Assembly: GCF_002368295.1 (NCBI RefSeq)
Contig: NZ_AP018248.1
Coordinates: 4,225,396-4,289,395 of the forward strand
Direction of reading: 5' to 3'
Length of the DNA stretch: 64,000 bases
Source: Tolypothrix tenuis PCC 7101
Lineage (GTDB): Bacteria > Cyanobacteriota > Cyanobacteriia > Cyanobacteriales > Nostocaceae
In this document: positions 26,631 to 36,916 of the stretch, piece after piece
How the letters are laid out: every line of letters starts with the position of its first letter
Numbering within the stretch: position 1 is the first letter of the stretch
Translations under genes and position numbers: made by a program
Notes under the pieces: generated by a model
What the model was told of the DNA's origin: nothing
The model's database searches: none
The model's input: only the letters and a program-made list of their open reading frames with translations

Positions 26631-29600
26631 ATGAGACTGGCAAACAATACCGACACACATCCATTACCCCTGTTACCAGGCTATGAAATTCTAGAACAAC
26701 TTTATGTGGGTAATCGGACAAAAGTTTATCGAGGAGTGGAAGAGTTAAGCCAGCGTCCTGTAGTGATTAAATTGCTGCAACAAGATTATCCCAGCTTCCA
26801 TGACTTGTTACGTTTTCGTAATCAATACACAATCGCTAAAAATCTTCATCTTCCTGGTGTGATTTGCCCCGATTGTCTCTTACCTTATGGCAATGGCTAT
26901 GCACTGGTAATGGAGGATTTTGGCGGTATAGCGTTATCAAAATATACACAAACTCATAAATTAAGTTTATTAGATTTATTGGTGATCGCGCTGCAACTAG
27001 CCGATATTCTTCATGAGCTTTATCAGCATCGGGTAATTCATAAGGACATTAAACCCGCAAATATCCTAATTCATCCAGATTCCAAACAAGTCAAATTAAT
27101 TGATTTTAGTATCGCTTCCCTATTACCGAAAGAAAACGAAGAAATCAAGCACCCCAATGTATTAGAAGGCACATTAGCTTATATTGCACCAGAGCAAACC
27201 GGGCGGATGAATCGGGGCGTTGACTACCGTACAGACTTTTATAGTCTAGGTGTGACGTTGTTTGAATTGTTGACGGGAGAATTACCTTTTACTAGTAACG
27301 ATCCTTTAGAACTGGTGCATAGTCACATTGCCAAACCTGCACCCAGGATAGACGAAATTAATTCAGAAATACCAGAAGCGATCGCGCAAATTGTCGCTAA
27401 GTTAATGTGTAAAAATGCCGAAGACCGCTACCAAAGTGCTTTAGGCTTAAAATATGATTTGGAAATTTGCTTAGAACAGTTAAACCAAACAGGACATATT
27501 CAACAGTTTATCATTGGGGAACGGGATATTTGCGATCGCTTCTCCATCCCCGAAAAACTCTATGGGCGAGAAGCAGAAGTTCAGACACTATTAGATGCTT
27601 TTGGGCGAGTCAGCAGTGGTAACTCAGAATTACTCTTAGTAGCTGGTTTCTCTGGAATTGGTAAGACGGCGGTTGTCAATGAAGTTCATAAACCAATCGT
27701 CCGCCAGAGAGGCTATTTTATTAAAGGTAAATTTGACCAGTATAATCGTAATATCCCCTTCTCTGCATTTGTCCAAGCATTTCGGGATTTAATGGGACAG
27801 TTGCTTTCAGAATCGGATATCCAACTACAAGCATGGAAAGCCAGGATTCTTGAGGCTTTGGCAGATAATGCCCAAGTAATTATTGATGTCATCCCGGAAT
27901 TGGAATGTATTCTTGGTATACAACCACCTGTAGCAGAACTATCGGGTACGGCGGCGCAGAATCGGTTTAATTTGCTGTTCCAGAAGTTTACTCAAGTTTT
28001 TACCACTCCCGAACATCCCTTGGTGATGTTTTTGGATGACTTGCAATGGGCAGATTCTGCATCTTTAAAATTGATGCAGTTGTTGATGAGTGAGAGGGAA
28101 CAGGGGTATTTACTGCTGATTGGGGCTTATCGGGATAACGAAGTATTTCCCGGACATCCGTTAATGCTGACTTTAAACGAAGTCAGCAAAGTAAAAGCTA
28201 CAATCAACAGAATTACTTTAGCATCTTTGAGTAGAAGTAGCCTGAATCAATTAGTGGCAGATATGCTCAAATGTGCTGAAACCTTGGCACAACCTCTAGC
28301 AGAATTAGTCTATCAAAAAACCCAAGGGAATCCCTTTTTTGCCACACAATTTCTCAAAACTCTGCATCAAGAGCAATTCATCACCTTTAATATTCAAGCT
28401 GGACATTGGCAATGTAATATTACTCAGGTACGCGAGGCTGCATTAACCGATGATGTGGTAGAGTTCATGGCCAAGCAGTTGCAAAAATTACCTGATGAGA
28501 CTCAAAATATCCTCAAACTGGCAGCTTGTATTGGTAATCAATTTGACTTGAATACTCTCGCCATTGTCTCGGAAAAATTGCCGCAGCAGGTAGCAACTGA
28601 CTTGTGGCAAGGGTTGCAGGAAGGATTAATTTTACCCATCAGTGAAACCTACAAGTTTTTTCAAGGGGATGGTTTAAATGATAACTATACTGATGCGATT
28701 AGCGTTGCTTACAAATTCTTACACGATCGCGTCCAGCAAGCTGCTTATTCCCTGATTCCCCAACAAGAGAAACAGGTTGTACATCTGAGCATTGGTCGTC
28801 ACTTATTAAACCATACATCTGCTGAACAATTAGAGGAGCAAATTTTTGATATCGTCAACCAATTGAATATTGGCTGTACGCTGATCAATGATACCCTAGA
28901 GCAAGCAAGGCTAGTAGAGCTAAATTTAAGAGCCGGACGAAAAGCGATCGCTACCACTGCCTACGATACTGCTACCTATTGCTTAAAATATGCCTGCGAT
29001 TTACTACCAAGTGATAGCTGGCAAACTCAGTACGATTTGGCATTAGCTTGCTACAGTAGCGCGGCTGAAGCTGCTTATCTCAATACCGATTTGGCACACA
29101 TGGAAACTTTGGCGGAAATTGTCTTGCAACAAGCTCGTACTTTGTTAGATGCTGCCAAGGTATATGAAATTAAAATCGATGCTTACACAAGCCTTGGTGA
29201 ATTTACCAAAGCTTTAACCACGGGTTTAAACTTTCTCCAATCTTTTGGGATTGAATTTCCCAGTCAGCCGAATAAACAAGATTTTGCTGATTTTCTCCAG
29301 CAAACCCGACAGCAATTAGCAGGACGTTCCACAGATGAGCTGTTAAACTTACCTGTGATGACTTCGCCTCAATTCCAAGCACTGCTGCAAATCTTAGTTA
29401 AGATTAGCCCAACTACATACTTAGCATCTCCACCCCTGTATCCCTTGATTTGCTGTCAGCAGGTGCAGCTATCCGTCACCCACGGTAATATTCCCGCCTC
29501 CAGCTTTGGATATGTGGTTTACGGATTATTACTTTGTGCTGTAGTTGGTGATATCAAAACAGGTTATGAATTTGGTCAATTAGCTTTACAGTTATTAGAT

Positions 29601-32027
29601 AAATTTAATAATCAGGAATATGCCGCTAAAGTTTTATACATGACCAATAAGTTTACTGTTCACTGGGTGAAAAATGCGGCGACAACTTTACAACCATTAC
29701 AAGAAGCCTATACCCTGGGACTAAAAGTTGGCGATCTTGCTTATGCTGGCTATTCTGGTTATACCTACGCCTTTCATGCTTATTTTGTCGGTAAAGAACT
29801 CACAGCCTTAGAAACAGAATGTCAGGCTTACAGCATAGGCTTGGCAAACATCAAACAACAAGCACTTTTAGGCTATTTGCATATCGTCCATCAAACCGTT
29901 GCCAATCTCTTAGGAAAATGTGAGAACCCAATTAAATTAGGAGGCACAATTTTTGATGAAGGGGTAACTTTAGCCAATCTGGAAAAAGCCAACGACAAAA
30001 CGGGGTTATGGCATTTCCATATGTGCAAAGTAACTTTAACCTATTTATTTGAGTGCCATGACCAGACATTTTATCATTGTCAACAAGCAAAGCTAAATGC
30101 TGGCGGCGGTACTGGGATGTTGAATGTACCAACACTGTATTTTTATACAGCTTTAGCCTGTTTCACCCAGTTATCAGCAAATTCTCAGACAGATGAGTTA
30201 TGGTTATTAATTGCGGATGCGAAAGAAAAGCTGCAAAATTGGGCTACCTATGCACCTATGAATTGCCAGCACCGATACGATTTGATTTGTGCTGAAGAAC
30301 AGCGTGTTTTAGGACATCCACAACAAGCAATAGATTTCTACGATCGCGCTATTTCTTTAGCTCAAGAAAATGGCTATATCCCAGAACAAGCGATCGCTAA
30401 TGAACTTACTGCTAAATTTTACCTTGGTTGGGGCAAAGAAAAAATTGCTGCTGTCTATATGCAGGAAGCTTATTACTGCTATGCTCGTTGGGGAGCGAAA
30501 GCAAAAAGTAACGATCTAGAACATCGCTATCCCCATTTACTGCGCCCAATTCTGCAGCCAGTTTCCCAACCCCTGAACCTGTGGGAAAGCTTGACAAGCA
30601 CAATTACACAAGATATTTCCCTGAATACCTCAGAATCTAGCCTGGGTCATAACACAAACATCAATAACGCTATTGATATTGCCACTATGATCAAAGCTTC
30701 TCAAAGTCTATCTGCCACTCTACAACTTGATGATTTACTACATCAACTCACAAAAATTATTTTACAAAACTCCGGGGGCGATCGCTGTGCTTTAATCTGT
30801 CCTAATGGCGATGGTGAATGGCAAGTTGTCGCTATAGCTACACCAGAAACTACACAACTTTGTTCAGAACCACTCGATGGTAATCCTAATCTACCTGTGA
30901 AATTGATTCAGTATGTCAAGAACACGCAACAAATCGTAACGATTGACAATCTCAAAACGGATTTACCCGTTATAGATGAATATCTGATTCGTCAACAACC
31001 AAAGAGTTTGTTATGCTTGCCAATTATTAGCCACGGACAATTAATTGGCATTGTATCCTTAAAAAATCGCTCAACTAGCGGCGTATTTACTAGCGATCGC
31101 ATTTTCGTGCTTAACTTCCTCTGCACTCAGGCGGCGATTTCTCTAGAAAATGCCCGACTTTATCAAAAAGCACAAACCTACGCCCAAAAACTCGAACAAT
31201 CGCAACTGCAAATAGTTCAGAGTGAAAAAATGGCATCTTTGGGTAACTTAGTCGCCGGTGTCGCCCACGAAATCAACAACCCCATCGGCTTCCTGAATGG
31301 CAGTATTAATAATGCCCAAGAATATGTCCAGGATTTACTCGACTATATCGCCCTATATCAACAATATCATCCCGATGCTGCTCCACCTGTGCAAGAAAAG
31401 GCTCAAGACATTGATTTAGAATATCTCAGTGAAGATTTACCAAAATTACTTAATTCCATGCAAGGTGCAAGCGATCGCATTCAGTCTATCAGCACCAGCC
31501 TCCGCACCTTCTCCCGTGCTGATACTGAGTATAAAGTCAGGGCTAACCTGCACGAAGGTATCAACAGCACAATACTGATTTTGAAATATCGCCTGAAAGC
31601 TAATGATTTCCGTCCCGCCATTCAAGTAATTACCGAATATGGTCAGTTACCAGAAATACAATGCTTTCCAGGTCAATTAAATCAGGTATTTATGAATATC
31701 CTGGCTAATGCCATTGATATGTTCGATGAGATGGCGAAATATCAATCTTATCAAGAAATAGCAGCCCATCCGCAAAAAATCACGATTCGCACGGCAATGG
31801 GAGAAAATCAAGTTCTCATCTCGATTGCAGATAATGGTAAGGGAATGAGCGAAGATATCAAAGCGAGAATCTTCGACCATTTATTTACCACTAAAGGCGT
31901 AGGTAAAGGTACAGGCTTAGGATTAGCGATCGCCCGTCAAATTGTGGTAGAAAAACATGGTGGCAGCCTAGAAGTGCAGTCTGAGTTGGGTAAAGGCAGC
32001 GAGTTCAGCATTCAGCTGCCAATTTAA
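26631..32027 (+). CDS. Trifunctional Ser/Thr kinase / AAA-type ATPase / GAF sensor histidine kinase
   Basis: This is a 1798-residue signalling protein. Residues 15-275 are a Hanks-type kinase (K47; catalytic HKDIKPAN with D139; the DFG position reads DFS). An AAA-like NTPase follows (about 310-600; P-loop GFSGIGKT with K345, Walker B VMFLDDLQWAD). A long helical, TPR-like middle spans about 650-1320. A GAF domain lies at about 1355-1505, then HisKA with VAHEINNPIGFL (H1546) and HATPase (NILANAIDM, ADNGKGM, GTGLGLAI). This matches the hybrid kinase group typical of Nostocales (HstK-type). All three catalytic centres look intact except the DFS change. No receiver is adjacent, so its partner is unknown. 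It is a single gene with no operon. Confidence 0.95.
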   Translation: MRLANNTDTHPLPLLPGYEILEQLYVGNRTKVYRGVEELSQRPVVIKLLQQDYPSFHDLLRFRNQYTIAKNLHLPGVICPDCLLPYGNGYALVMEDFGGIALSKYTQTHKLSLLDLLVIALQLADILHELYQHRVIHKDIKPANILIHPDSKQVKLIDFSIASLLPKENEEIKHPNVLEGTLAYIAPEQTGRMNRGVDYRTDFYSLGVTLFELLTGELPFTSNDPLELVHSHIAKPAPRIDEINSEIPEAIAQIVAKLMCKNAEDRYQSALGLKYDLEICLEQLNQTGHIQQFIIGERDICDRFSIPEKLYGREAEVQTLLDAFGRVSSGNSELLLVAGFSGIGKTAVVNEVHKPIVRQRGYFIKGKFDQYNRNIPFSAFVQAFRDLMGQLLSESDIQLQAWKARILEALADNAQVIIDVIPELECILGIQPPVAELSGTAAQNRFNLLFQKFTQVFTTPEHPLVMFLDDLQWADSASLKLMQLLMSEREQGYLLLIGAYRDNEVFPGHPLMLTLNEVSKVKATINRITLASLSRSSLNQLVADMLKCAETLAQPLAELVYQKTQGNPFFATQFLKTLHQEQFITFNIQAGHWQCNITQVREAALTDDVVEFMAKQLQKLPDETQNILKLAACIGNQFDLNTLAIVSEKLPQQVATDLWQGLQEGLILPISETYKFFQGDGLNDNYTDAISVAYKFLHDRVQQAAYSLIPQQEKQVVHLSIGRHLLNHTSAEQLEEQIFDIVNQLNIGCTLINDTLEQARLVELNLRAGRKAIATTAYDTATYCLKYACDLLPSDSWQTQYDLALACYSSAAEAAYLNTDLAHMETLAEIVLQQARTLLDAAKVYEIKIDAYTSLGEFTKALTTGLNFLQSFGIEFPSQPNKQDFADFLQQTRQQLAGRSTDELLNLPVMTSPQFQALLQILVKISPTTYLASPPLYPLICCQQVQLSVTHGNIPASSFGYVVYGLLLCAVVGDIKTGYEFGQLALQLLDKFNNQEYAAKVLYMTNKFTVHWVKNAATTLQPLQEAYTLGLKVGDLAYAGYSGYTYAFHAYFVGKELTALETECQAYSIGLANIKQQALLGYLHIVHQTVANLLGKCENPIKLGGTIFDEGVTLANLEKANDKTGLWHFHMCKVTLTYLFECHDQTFYHCQQAKLNAGGGTGMLNVPTLYFYTALACFTQLSANSQTDELWLLIADAKEKLQNWATYAPMNCQHRYDLICAEEQRVLGHPQQAIDFYDRAISLAQENGYIPEQAIANELTAKFYLGWGKEKIAAVYMQEAYYCYARWGAKAKSNDLEHRYPHLLRPILQPVSQPLNLWESLTSTITQDISLNTSESSLGHNTNINNAIDIATMIKASQSLSATLQLDDLLHQLTKIILQNSGGDRCALICPNGDGEWQVVAIATPETTQLCSEPLDGNPNLPVKLIQYVKNTQQIVTIDNLKTDLPVIDEYLIRQQPKSLLCLPIISHGQLIGIVSLKNRSTSGVFTSDRIFVLNFLCTQAAISLENARLYQKAQTYAQKLEQSQLQIVQSEKMASLGNLVAGVAHEINNPIGFLNGSINNAQEYVQDLLDYIALYQQYHPDAAPPVQEKAQDIDLEYLSEDLPKLLNSMQGASDRIQSISTSLRTFSRADTEYKVRANLHEGINSTILILKYRLKANDFRPAIQVITEYGQLPEIQCFPGQLNQVFMNILANAIDMFDEMAKYQSYQEIAAHPQKITIRTAMGENQVLISIADNGKGMSEDIKARIFDHLFTTKGVGKGTGLGLAIARQIVVEKHGGSLEVQSELGKGSEFSIQLPI

Positions 32028-32054
32028 ATAAGCCTTTCTCTAATCCTCCATCCC

Positions 32055-32447
32055 TTATTTTTCCGCTAGAGAGTGTTTCTTCATATCGTCTAAATTACAG
32101 ACTTCTAAAGCTCGAGAATGAGTTGATGCAAGTACAACTGGGGGAGCAACGCCAGCTTCTAGCGCTTCTTGCCAACGAGCTGCACATAAACACCAGCGAT
32201 CGCCTGGCTTCAATCCGGGAAAATTAAATTGAGGAACAGGCGTGCTGAGATCGTTTCCTTGAGATTTAGTAAATTCTAAAAATTCTGCTGTCATTTGAGC
32301 ACATACAACGTGCATCCCAAAATCTTGTCCGCCTGTATTGCACAACCCATCTCGGTAATAACCAGTCATCGGAGAAGTACAGCAAATCTCCAGATTGGTT
32401 CCTAGTACGTTTTTAGCTTCCGCCATAAACACCTCAGCTTCAGTCAC
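32055..32447 (-). CDS. DUF2237 family protein
   Basis: This small (130-residue) cytosolic protein matches DUF2237: NVLGTNLEICCTSPMTGYYR, CNTGGQDFGMHVVCAQMT, FLEFTKSQGNDLSTP and the C-terminal GLKPGDRWCLCAARWQEALE followed by APPVVLASTH. Seven or so conserved Cys residues could bind metal. Function is not known. The Met at 32426 (MAEAKNVLG) is a plausible alternative start. It is convergent with the giant kinase, 27 bp apart. Confidence 0.88.
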   Translation of the reverse strand: MTEAEVFMAEAKNVLGTNLEICCTSPMTGYYRDGLCNTGGQDFGMHVVCAQMTAEFLEFTKSQGNDLSTPVPQFNFPGLKPGDRWCLCAARWQEALEAGVAPPVVLASTHSRALEVCNLDDMKKHSLAEK

Positions 32448-32477
32448 TTCATTCTGTTATTAAAGTAATACCAAATA

Positions 32478-32568
32478 GAGGGGCATGGGGCATTGGGCAT
32501 GGGGCATCGGTAATTGGTAATGGGTAATGGGTAATTGGTAATTGGTAATTGGTAATTGGTAATGGGGA
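32478..32568. repeat. STRR array (ggggcat, then ggtaatt)
   Basis: Three to four GGGGCAT units pass into about nine GGTAATT/GGTAATG units, all with a 7-bp period. Confidence 0.85.
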
Positions 32569-32620
32569 TTTCTCCTCTTTTCCCCTCATCTTCCCAGTCC
32601 CCATTACCCCTTATCCCCAG

Positions 32621-32820
32621 CTACGGTGTATACACAAGTCCTAAAATCCTTGCCGCATAAGATGCAAGCCTTAGTAGGTAAGGTTTTGAGATTATCAATT
32701 AGATTGTCAATAGTCCTAACTTATTGATAAGCATTTAACGGAAAATCAAGGATTTAAAAAATAAATTTTCGTTCTTGTGCGTCAATTTGATTCCCAAACC
32801 AAGATGTGTATACACGGTAG
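32621..32820. mobile_element. MITE, CTACGGTGTAYACACA family, 200 bp
   Basis: Left end CTACGGTGTATACACAAGTC; right end, on the other strand, CTACCGTGTATACACATC. It is flanked by the direct repeat TTATCCCCAG (32611-32620 and 32821-32830), a 10-bp target duplication. The interior does not match the other family member at 53718-53892, so the two share only their ends. No coding sequence. Confidence 0.8.
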
Positions 32821-33086
32821 TTATCCCCAGAGGGGGCCCCGAGTTCCCCAGTCCCCAGTCTCCAATCCCCAAACAGAGGTTCTAATCTACACACTAGATG
32901 CATAAGCAATTAACATTTGGAAAAGATGTAGCCTCTGCCATGTAAGGAATAAAATAGAGACTCTAAAGGCTTATTTCTTCAGGAATAGGTGATTTTGTAC
33001 TTGCTAATTACGTATTTTTACTGTAGCAACACCGTGTAACATCCGTGTAATCTGGAGCGCAATGTCTTTTCATTATCTCAACCATT

Positions 33087-33377
33087 GTGAAATCCATCCT
33101 ACAGACCTATTTAGAACAAGAAATCTGGGTATTAATTAGAGATAAATGGTATTTCGCCACAGTTATCGGAGTTTGGGATGATTTGTTGTGGTTCAAGCAC
33201 AGAACTTACAACAAAGAGACAGAGGAGGATACTCTGTGGGAAATGATTGTCAAAATCAGTGAAGTAATTGCGATTGATAAAGTTCAGTCTGTTGTTAGCA
33301 GAAAACCAGACGTATTTATTTCTCGTCTACTGGAAACCGACAAAAATGTAACTAATCCTCAAGAACATGAAAGCTAG
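33087..33377 (+). CDS. Small protein of unknown function
   Basis: This 96-residue hydrophilic protein starts at GTG 33087 (MKSILQTYLEQEIWVLIRDK). The sequence WYFATVIGVWDDLLWFKHRTY, then WEMIVKISEVIAIDKVQ, looks like a small beta-barrel, SH3- or Sm-like, as its strands alternate hydrophobic residues. I do not recognise the family. It is followed by about 280 bp of spacer with a strong hairpin. Coding is supported by composition and plausible strand pattern, but there is no clear ribosome site. Confidence 0.55.
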   Translation: MKSILQTYLEQEIWVLIRDKWYFATVIGVWDDLLWFKHRTYNKETEEDTLWEMIVKISEVIAIDKVQSVVSRKPDVFISRLLETDKNVTNPQEHES

Positions 33378-33523
33378 CTCTTGATATGTTCAGGGGAAAA
33401 GGTAATGGGGAAGGCGTAAAGACGATTTCGTAATTTCTCCTTTGTCTTCTAAATATCAATATCCGGAATTGATCAATTTAACTTGAAGTGTTAATTGTCT
33501 TTTTCATACCTTGTGTATGGCAA

Positions 33524-33558
33524 CGCACCCAGGAATTCGTTTAGAATTTCTGGGTGCG
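33524..33558 (+). terminator. Strong hairpin, possible terminator
   Basis: Fifteen-base arms CGCACCCAGGAATTC and GAATTTCTGGGTGCG (one mismatch) surround GTTTA. It lies 147 bp after the small gene. No T run follows, so termination is not certain. Confidence 0.55.
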
Positions 33559-33660
33559 CTTAGTAGGATTTTAGACATCCTATCCTAGGTTGTATTTTCC
33601 TGGTCGCTAAAAAAAATAGTTGAATAAAAATTAAGTAGTGTGAAATTTAGGAGGACTTAA

Positions 33661-34098
33661 ATGGGATTGAGCGAAGAACTCTTGAACCCAAACAAAAAAG
33701 ATTTGCTTGTGGATGACTGCTGCACGATGATCGAAAAACAGATTGCTTCAAAGTCAGGTTTAGGTGGTATGGCCCTCAAAACTGCCTTTGCTGCACTTAA
33801 GGGGGTTAAACCAGGATATATCCCTTACGTTGTTGAGCAGCTGCTACCGCAGTGCTTTACAGCAATCGATCCTATCTGGAGTGAAGGGGTAGAGAAAGGC
33901 GATCCGGTAGATTACTTGGTTGAAAGCCGCTCTCGCGCAGCTGATGCACTGCTGAGTGTTACCGATCAGAGGGTACAAAAGAGTACTCGCTCCATTGTTC
34001 GCGGAACTTATGACAAGTTTCGCGGTTCTGCCAAGCAATATGTTGAGGACGCAGTGCCAGATTTTGCTCAGGTTATAGGTAAGCACGCTCAGAACTAA
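33661..34098 (+). CDS. Conserved hypothetical soluble protein
   Basis: This 145-residue, mostly helical protein has a strong ribosome site (AGGAGG, 8 bp before the ATG). It reads MGLSEELLNPNKKDLLVDDC, then GMALKTAFAALKGVKPGYIP, then LLPQCFTAIDPIWSEG. I recognise no known motif or catalytic residue. The good Shine-Dalgarno, HIP1-poor but normal codon use and uninterrupted frame support a real, probably well-translated gene. It is flanked by a hairpin upstream and a MITE downstream. No function can be offered. Confidence 0.75.
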   Translation: MGLSEELLNPNKKDLLVDDCCTMIEKQIASKSGLGGMALKTAFAALKGVKPGYIPYVVEQLLPQCFTAIDPIWSEGVEKGDPVDYLVESRSRAADALLSVTDQRVQKSTRSIVRGTYDKFRGSAKQYVEDAVPDFAQVIGKHAQN

Positions 34099-34177
34099 GC
34101 AAATAATTAGTAATTCGTAGTTTGTAATTCGTAATTAAATTAACTACTAGCTTACCTAAATGGGATTGGGCATTGGT

Positions 34178-34303
34178 CAATACTTGTCGGTTAAGGGCAA
34201 AAGGTGAAGGAGAAAAGGGGCTAGAAAAAACCTTTAACCCTTACCCTTGCACCATTTCCCCAAACTAAATTCCGAGTTGAAAATCCTTAACCGAGCAGTA
34301 TTG
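34178..34303. mobile_element. MITE, CAATACT...TCGGTTAAGG family, 126 bp
   Basis: Left end CAATACTTGTCGGTTAAGG; right end, on the other strand, CAATACTGCTCGGTTAAGG (two differences). The direct repeat GGGCATTGGT flanks it (34168-34177 and 34304-34313). A degenerate left half lies near 26405. Non-coding. Confidence 0.8.
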
Positions 34304-34453
34304 GGGCATTGGTGACTCTTCCCCATGCCCCATGCCCAATGCCCCATGCCCAAAAACACCATCTGAGCATATAGTGAGCACAAAGGTGAGCACTTTTGCC
34401 CAATAAACTTACCTACGCTAGAGACAGGAAATAAATAGCGGTAGGTAATTTAT

Positions 34454-36916
34454 ATGACTCAAACTTTAGAACGCCAAGCTGGTGGCTTATATATTCAAAC
34501 TTCCAATCAACAGCAAATTGCTTTTCCCCTTAAGCACACGGAAGTACAAGCGCAAGTAGCGGGCAATATCTCGCGGGTGGAAGTTACCCAAAGCTTTGAA
34601 AATCCCTTCACAACTACATTAGAAGCTGTTTATATATTTCCGTTGCCTGATGAGGCTGCTGTTGATGATATGCTGATTCGCATTGGCGATCGCACTATTC
34701 AAGGTAGTATTAAAAAGCGCCAAGAAGCACAGCAAATCTACGAGCAAGCTAAACAACAAGGACGCACGGCTGGGCTGCTGGAACAGGAAAGAGATAATAT
34801 TTTTACTCAATCCCTCGCTAATATCAAACCCGGTGAGCAAATTGATGTGATTATTCGCTACACCGAAAGCCTAAAATTTACGGCGGGAAATTACGAGTTT
34901 GTATTTCCTATGGTGGTGGGGCCGCGTTACATTCCCGGAACAACCATTGAAGACAATACCCAAGGTGGCGGTTCGGCGGCTGCACCGATGTTGCAAAATC
35001 AAGATACTGACTTAGTACCAGATGCTTCGCGCTTGAATGCACCGATTTTACCTGCGGGTACTCGCTCTCGCCATGATATTAATGTCACGGTAGAAATTGA
35101 TGCGGGGGTGGAAATTCAAGATATTTCCTCACCTTCTCACCAAATCCAAATCGCCTATGAGGGACAACGAGTAAAAGTAAAACTGGCAGGTGGAGATACA
35201 ATTCCCAACAAAGATTTGATTTTACGCTACCAAGTAGCAGGCAAAAGCACGCAAGCAACTTTACTCACTCAAAACGACGAAAGAGGTGGACACTTTGCCG
35301 TTTATTTAATTCCAGCTATCCAGTATCGCCCAGAACAGCTGGTTCCTAAAGATATGGTGTTTCTGATTGACACCTCCGGTTCTCAAAGTGGCGCACCGTT
35401 AATGCAATGTCAGGAATTGATGCGGCGTTTTATTAATGGGTTGAATCCTGACGACACTTTCAGCATTATTGATTTTTCTGATACTACTCAGCAACTTTCA
35501 CCTGTTCCCCTCCCCAATACCCAGCAAAATCGCGCCTTAGCAATTAATTACATCAATCAATTAAATGCGGGTGGCGGAACAGAAATGTTACGCGGGATTC
35601 GTGCAGTGTTGAACTTCCCTGTTACTGATCCCGGACGCTTGCGGAGTATTGTATTACTAACCGATGGCTATATCGGCAACGAAAACCAAATTTTGGCAGA
35701 AGTGCAACGCCATCTCAAACCAGGAACCCGCCTCTACAGCTTTGGTGCAGGTAGTTCGGTGAATCGTTTCTTACTCAATCGCATTGCGGAATTAGGACGA
35801 GGTATGGCGCGTGTAATTCGCTATGATGAACCAACTGATCAAGTAGTGGAAAAATTCTTCCGCCAGATTAACAATCCTGTCCTCGCCAACATCAACTTGC
35901 AATGGGAAGGTGATGGTGCATCCCCAGTAATGTATCCTTCCATACCACCGGATTTATTTGCAGAACAGCCGTTAGTACTATTTGGGCGCAAACCAGACAG
36001 CCGTGCAGGAAAATTGCATATTACTGGCATTGCTGCGGGTGGTACGCGCTACCAACACACCTTCCAACTGGATTTTACAGCCACAGGTAATCCTGCGATC
36101 GCTCAACTTTGGGGTCGTTCCCGCATCAAAGATTTGATGAATCAGATGGTGATTGGTGAAACTAAGCTAGGCGTTGAAGCTGTTACGGATACAGCCCTTA
36201 CCTATCAACTGTTATCGCAATATACAGCCTTCGTTGCCGTCAGCGATGATGTGCGTGTTAATCCCAGCGAAGCTTCTGTTTCTGTGCAAGTACCTGTAGA
36301 AATGCCTGAAGGTATTAGCTATGAGGGCATATTTGGTAGTGCTGTAGCACCAATGATCAGTACTCCGTCTACTGCACCTGAGTTTCTGCAACGCCGAAGA
36401 AGACCTGAGTCTATGGCTCAATCAGCCCCAGCCCCCATATCTCCCCCTGTACCAATGGCAGAAATGCCACCAATGGCAAAACCATCTTTTGACGTGATGG
36501 ATTTATTTAAAGTAGAAAAGAAAAAGGCTAAAAAGGAAAGTAATTACCCAATTCCAGGTGGAGGAAATTTTGGAACCACAGATGCAGAGTTGGAAGAATT
36601 GGCAGAGAAACTCTCAGAAATTGCACCTGTTTATCGTCCGCAAATTGTGAGTATCTCAGGATTGGATCAACAAATGCTTTCTCTGCTTACTCAACATTTA
36701 CAATCAATTCAGTTCTCTACAATTTTCACTGGCAATTTAGTATTTGAGTTGCAAATTAGCAAAGGAAGGGTGAGACAGGTAGTGCTTGATGAGCAGTTGT
36801 CTTCTCTAAAAGAACATGAAGTAATTGAAAAAATCAGGCGATCGCTTTTAACTTGGCGAATACCCAGAATTTTTACAACCACAGTCATTCTCACAATTCA
36901 AATGCAACAAGTCTAA
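34454..36916 (+). CDS. VIT domain and von Willebrand A domain protein
   Basis: This 820-residue protein is built like inter-alpha-trypsin inhibitor heavy chains. It has a VIT domain at about 10-140 (VEVTQSFENPFTTTLEAVYI, FPLPDEAAVDDM, YEQAKQQGRTAGLLEQ) and a VWA domain at about 300-470 with a full MIDAS start DTSGS (D306). A Pro-rich linker (about 635-680) and a C-terminal domain ending in RQVVLDEQLSSLKE...RRSLLTWRIP follow. There is no obvious signal peptide, although related proteins are often described as surface or secreted. A metal-dependent protein-binding role is likely. It stands alone. Confidence 0.92.
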   Translation: MTQTLERQAGGLYIQTSNQQQIAFPLKHTEVQAQVAGNISRVEVTQSFENPFTTTLEAVYIFPLPDEAAVDDMLIRIGDRTIQGSIKKRQEAQQIYEQAKQQGRTAGLLEQERDNIFTQSLANIKPGEQIDVIIRYTESLKFTAGNYEFVFPMVVGPRYIPGTTIEDNTQGGGSAAAPMLQNQDTDLVPDASRLNAPILPAGTRSRHDINVTVEIDAGVEIQDISSPSHQIQIAYEGQRVKVKLAGGDTIPNKDLILRYQVAGKSTQATLLTQNDERGGHFAVYLIPAIQYRPEQLVPKDMVFLIDTSGSQSGAPLMQCQELMRRFINGLNPDDTFSIIDFSDTTQQLSPVPLPNTQQNRALAINYINQLNAGGGTEMLRGIRAVLNFPVTDPGRLRSIVLLTDGYIGNENQILAEVQRHLKPGTRLYSFGAGSSVNRFLLNRIAELGRGMARVIRYDEPTDQVVEKFFRQINNPVLANINLQWEGDGASPVMYPSIPPDLFAEQPLVLFGRKPDSRAGKLHITGIAAGGTRYQHTFQLDFTATGNPAIAQLWGRSRIKDLMNQMVIGETKLGVEAVTDTALTYQLLSQYTAFVAVSDDVRVNPSEASVSVQVPVEMPEGISYEGIFGSAVAPMISTPSTAPEFLQRRRRPESMAQSAPAPISPPVPMAEMPPMAKPSFDVMDLFKVEKKKAKKESNYPIPGGGNFGTTDAELEELAEKLSEIAPVYRPQIVSISGLDQQMLSLLTQHLQSIQFSTIFTGNLVFELQISKGRVRQVVLDEQLSSLKEHEVIEKIRRSLLTWRIPRIFTTTVILTIQMQQV

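Larger units (their letters stand above)
32448..33086. other. Gene-free stretch with STRR array and MITE
   Basis: It holds an STRR array (32478-32568) and a 200-bp MITE (32621-32820). The rest (32831-33086) is AT-rich and shows no gene; it should hold the promoter of the small gene at 33087. Confidence 0.6.
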
